Shown here: positions 51,411-53,242 of the stretch, piece after piece
How the letters are laid out: each line of letters starts with the position of its first letter
How positions within the stretch are numbered: position 1 is the stretch's first letter
DNA from: Ruminococcus sp.
Lineage (GTDB): Bacteria > Bacillota > Clostridia > Oscillospirales > Acutalibacteraceae
Length of the DNA: 53,242 nucleotides
Direction of reading: 5' to 3'
Assembly (NCBI GenBank): GCA_017481885.1
Contig: JAFUOM010000016.1
Coordinates: 1-53,242, forward strand
The notes under the pieces: model-generated
What the model was told of the DNA's origin: nothing
What the model saw: the letters and a program-made list of their open reading frames with translations, nothing else
Database searches by the model: none
Translations under genes and position numbers: made by a program

Positions 51411-53242
51411 ATTACTTTTACTCTCCTTAAAAATGTATTTTGGTTTAAATAGTTTTAGTCTTAAAGCATTAGAAACAACACAGATTGAACTCAGACTCAT
51501 TGCAATTGTGCCGTACATCGGTTCAAGTCTTATTCCAAGACTTGGATATAATAAGCCAGCCGCAATCGGAATGAAAATAATGTTGTAAATAAATGCCCAG
51601 AAAAGATTTTCTTTTATGTTTTTAAGTGTTGCTTTGCTCAGCTCAACAGCCGTCAGCACATCGCACAAATCAGACCTTGTAAGTATAACATCCGCTGAAT
51701 CAATCGCAATGTCAGTACCTGCACCAATTGCAATTCCAACATCAGCCGAAACTAAAGCTGGGGAGTCATTTATACCATCTCCAACCATAACAGTGACGCC
51801 GCTTTCTTTTAGCTCCCTGATAATTCTCTCCTTATCATCAGGCATAAGCGAGCTGTAAACATTAGTTACACCTGTCTGTTCTTTAACATACATAGCAGAA
51901 CTTTCGTTATCACCAGTCAGCATATAGGTGTTAATGCCCATCTCGTTGAGCTTTTCAATAGCAAACTTGCTCGATTCTTTTATCTTATCGGTGATGTAGA
52001 TTACACCGAGTAAGTTGTTGTCATCGCTTACATATAATTTTGTGAATCCGTCATTTTTGTCATCAACAAAATCAGCATTTCCGCCTGCAAACTTTCTGTT
52101 GCCGATTCTGTAGGTGATTGCGTTTATATCACCTTTTATGCCTTTTGAAACTATTGTTTCAAAGTTTTCAACGTCGTAAAAGTCACCGCTTGTATTCGCT
52201 GTAATAATAGCGTGGGCGAGAGGATGTTGCGAGAGTTTCTCTATACTTGACGCAATTTTTATCAACTCTTCTTTGCTTATATCAGAGCAAAGCTTGATTT
52301 CAGCTATTTGCGGTTTACCTTCAGTAATTGTTCCTGTTTTGTCAAATACAATATTCTTAGCTTTGCTAAGAACTTCCAATGCTTGTGAGAATTTAATTAG
52401 TATTGAGTTTTGTGCCGCAACGCCTGTTGATACCATAATCGCAGTAGGGGTAGCAAGACCTAACGCACACGGACACGAAATAACCATTACAGCAATACCG
52501 AACGATAAAGCAGTGTAAAAATCGTTTCCTGTTAAATTCCAGATTAACGTTGTAATTATTGACAGGGCAATAATCGTTGGCACAAAAAACTTGCTGACAG
52601 TATCAGCGATTTTAGCGATAGGAGCTTTTGATGATGCCGCTTCTTCAACAAGACTGATGATTTTCGATAGAGTTGTTTCGCCTTTGACTTTTTCAGCTTT
52701 TATCTCTATGTAACCACCCAAAAGTGTTGTACCACAGAAAACTGTATCAGAAAGTTTTTTCTCAACCGGCATACTTTCACCAGTCAAAGCTGATTCATCA
52801 GTAAATCCTGAACCGCTGATTATAGCACCATCAACTGATATTCTGCCACCACTTTTGATGATAACTGTGTCACCCTTAACCACATCATCGGTTGGAATTT
52901 CAATTTCATTTCCGTCACGCCTAACCAAAGTTGTGTCAGGGGATAGGTCCATCAATTTTGAAATAGCCTGAGTTGTTTTAGCTTTAGAACGTGATTCAAA
53001 ATATTTACCAACTGATACAAAGGTCAGTATCATTGCCGCTGATTCAAAGTACAGATTGTGAATGTAATGCTCAACAGTGAATATTGCAATCACACTGTAA
53101 ATAATAGAAGCGGCTGAACCTAGTGCTATCAGTGTGTCCATATTGGGCGACAGTTTAAATAAGCCTTTAAAGCCGTTTGTAAAGTACTTGAAGTTAAGCA
53201 CAACAATGATTGCGGTAAGAATAATCTGCACCGTTACAGATA
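51213..53242 (-). CDS. copA: Copper-exporting P1B-type ATPase with C-terminal CopZ-like domain (partial)
   Basis: The frame is open to the window edge, so the N-terminus is missing; 676 residues are visible. Marks of a copper ATPase are the CPC helix MVISCPCALGLATPTA, the phosphorylation motif FDKTGTITEG, LSQHPLAHAI (HP motif), MLTGDNESSA and VGDGINDSPAL. After the last membrane helices and the usual end RLKLFKPKY, the chain continues through FKESKSN into a complete heavy-metal-associated domain (MMCMHCKAHVEKALNAIDG), which family members normally carry at the N-terminus or as a separate CopZ chaperone. The ligand motif M-x-C-M-H-C-K is of the copper chaperone type. An internal AAGGAG and ATG at the junction may allow the last 65 residues to be made alone. 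Confidence 0.92.
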   Translation of the reverse strand, partial: SVTVQIILTAIIVVLNFKYFTNGFKGLFKLSPNMDTLIALGSAASIIYSVIAIFTVEHYIHNLYFESAAMILTFVSVGKYFESRSKAKTTQAISKLMDLSPDTTLVRRDGNEIEIPTDDVVKGDTVIIKSGGRISVDGAIISGSGFTDESALTGESMPVEKKLSDTVFCGTTLLGGYIEIKAEKVKGETTLSKIISLVEEAASSKAPIAKIADTVSKFFVPTIIALSIITTLIWNLTGNDFYTALSFGIAVMVISCPCALGLATPTAIMVSTGVAAQNSILIKFSQALEVLSKAKNIVFDKTGTITEGKPQIAEIKLCSDISKEELIKIASSIEKLSQHPLAHAIITANTSGDFYDVENFETIVSKGIKGDINAITYRIGNRKFAGGNADFVDDKNDGFTKLYVSDDNNLLGVIYITDKIKESSKFAIEKLNEMGINTYMLTGDNESSAMYVKEQTGVTNVYSSLMPDDKERIIRELKESGVTVMVGDGINDSPALVSADVGIAIGAGTDIAIDSADVILTRSDLCDVLTAVELSKATLKNIKENLFWAFIYNIIFIPIAAGLLYPSLGIRLEPMYGTIAMSLSSICVVSNALRLKLFKPKYIFKESKSNMKTMIIDGMMCMHCKAHVEKALNAIDGVTATVDLENKSATITGDVADEVLTKAVTDAGYTVISIN
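51411..51428 (-). promoter_or_regulatory. Internal ribosome binding site in copA
   Basis: AAGGAGAG followed by an A-rich gap and ATG, at the boundary between the ATPase and the C-terminal metal-binding domain. Confidence 0.45.

Overview
The window is a chromosomal segment of an AT-rich, Gram-positive, probably spore-forming anaerobe of the gut Clostridia (Oscillospiraceae/Ruminococcaceae-like). The signs are a CIRCE-controlled groESL operon, BofA-like and SpoIVFB-like sporulation-type proteins, strong AGGAGG ribosome binding sites with several TTG starts, Firmicutes-type families (DUF1836, DUF4364, the TIGR03960/TIGR03936 pair) and short GC-rich interspersed repeats of a kind common in gut Clostridia. 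The code is standard. No species is named because no search was possible. All family names rest on motif recognition by eye.

Layout. 1-3.5 kb: DegV-family lipid-binding protein (minus), a DUF1836 regulator that appears to be leaderless, an orphan ABC_sub_bind lipid/amino-acid-type binding protein and a CPBP membrane protein. 3.5-5.6 kb: groES-groEL behind a perfect CIRCE operator. 5.6-9.0 kb (minus): two FAD oxidoreductases and a small multidrug-export-family membrane protein. 9.1-15.2 kb (plus): a tight run of VanZ, MATE transporter, single-pass membrane protein plus SpoIVFB-like M50 protease, B12-binding radical SAM protein, its DUF2344 partner and a HAD phosphatase. 15.2-17.1 kb (minus): a stand-alone reverse transcriptase preceded by a structured RNA closed by a 13-bp stem, and a small protein of unknown function. 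17.2-18.8 kb: LURP-one-like protein, tRNA-Ser(GGA), TIGR01212 radical SAM protein.

19.2-40.1 kb is the exceptional region: twelve same-strand genes between one promoter and one strong terminator. Seven or eight encode membrane or exported proteins. Most carry a SipW/TasA-type signal (hydrophobic segment ending in F-x-W-F or A-W-F), and six share an ectodomain ending in a W-x-E-G-x-D-x-x-C-like motif. Two encode SipW (ER)-type signal peptidases with a Ser-His dyad. One encodes a membrane-anchored McrB-like AAA+ ATPase, and the next a DUF2357-like protein with a coiled coil of about 450 residues and no visible nuclease. Three larger proteins (about 770-1560 residues) carry extra beta-rich modules; two of them have modules resembling starch-binding CBM26 domains and one an InlB-type repeat. 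I read this as a dedicated machine for making and energising a cell-surface fibre or carbohydrate-binding coat. I do not know it as a described system.

40.3-49 kb: a housekeeping run of radC, acyltransferase-3, uvrB, parE/parC-type topoisomerase and secG, then a BofA-like protein. 49-53.2 kb: DUF4364 regulator (minus), NfeD-SPFH pair, and a copper P-type ATPase running off the window end with a CopZ-like domain fused at its C-terminus behind an apparent internal ribosome binding site.
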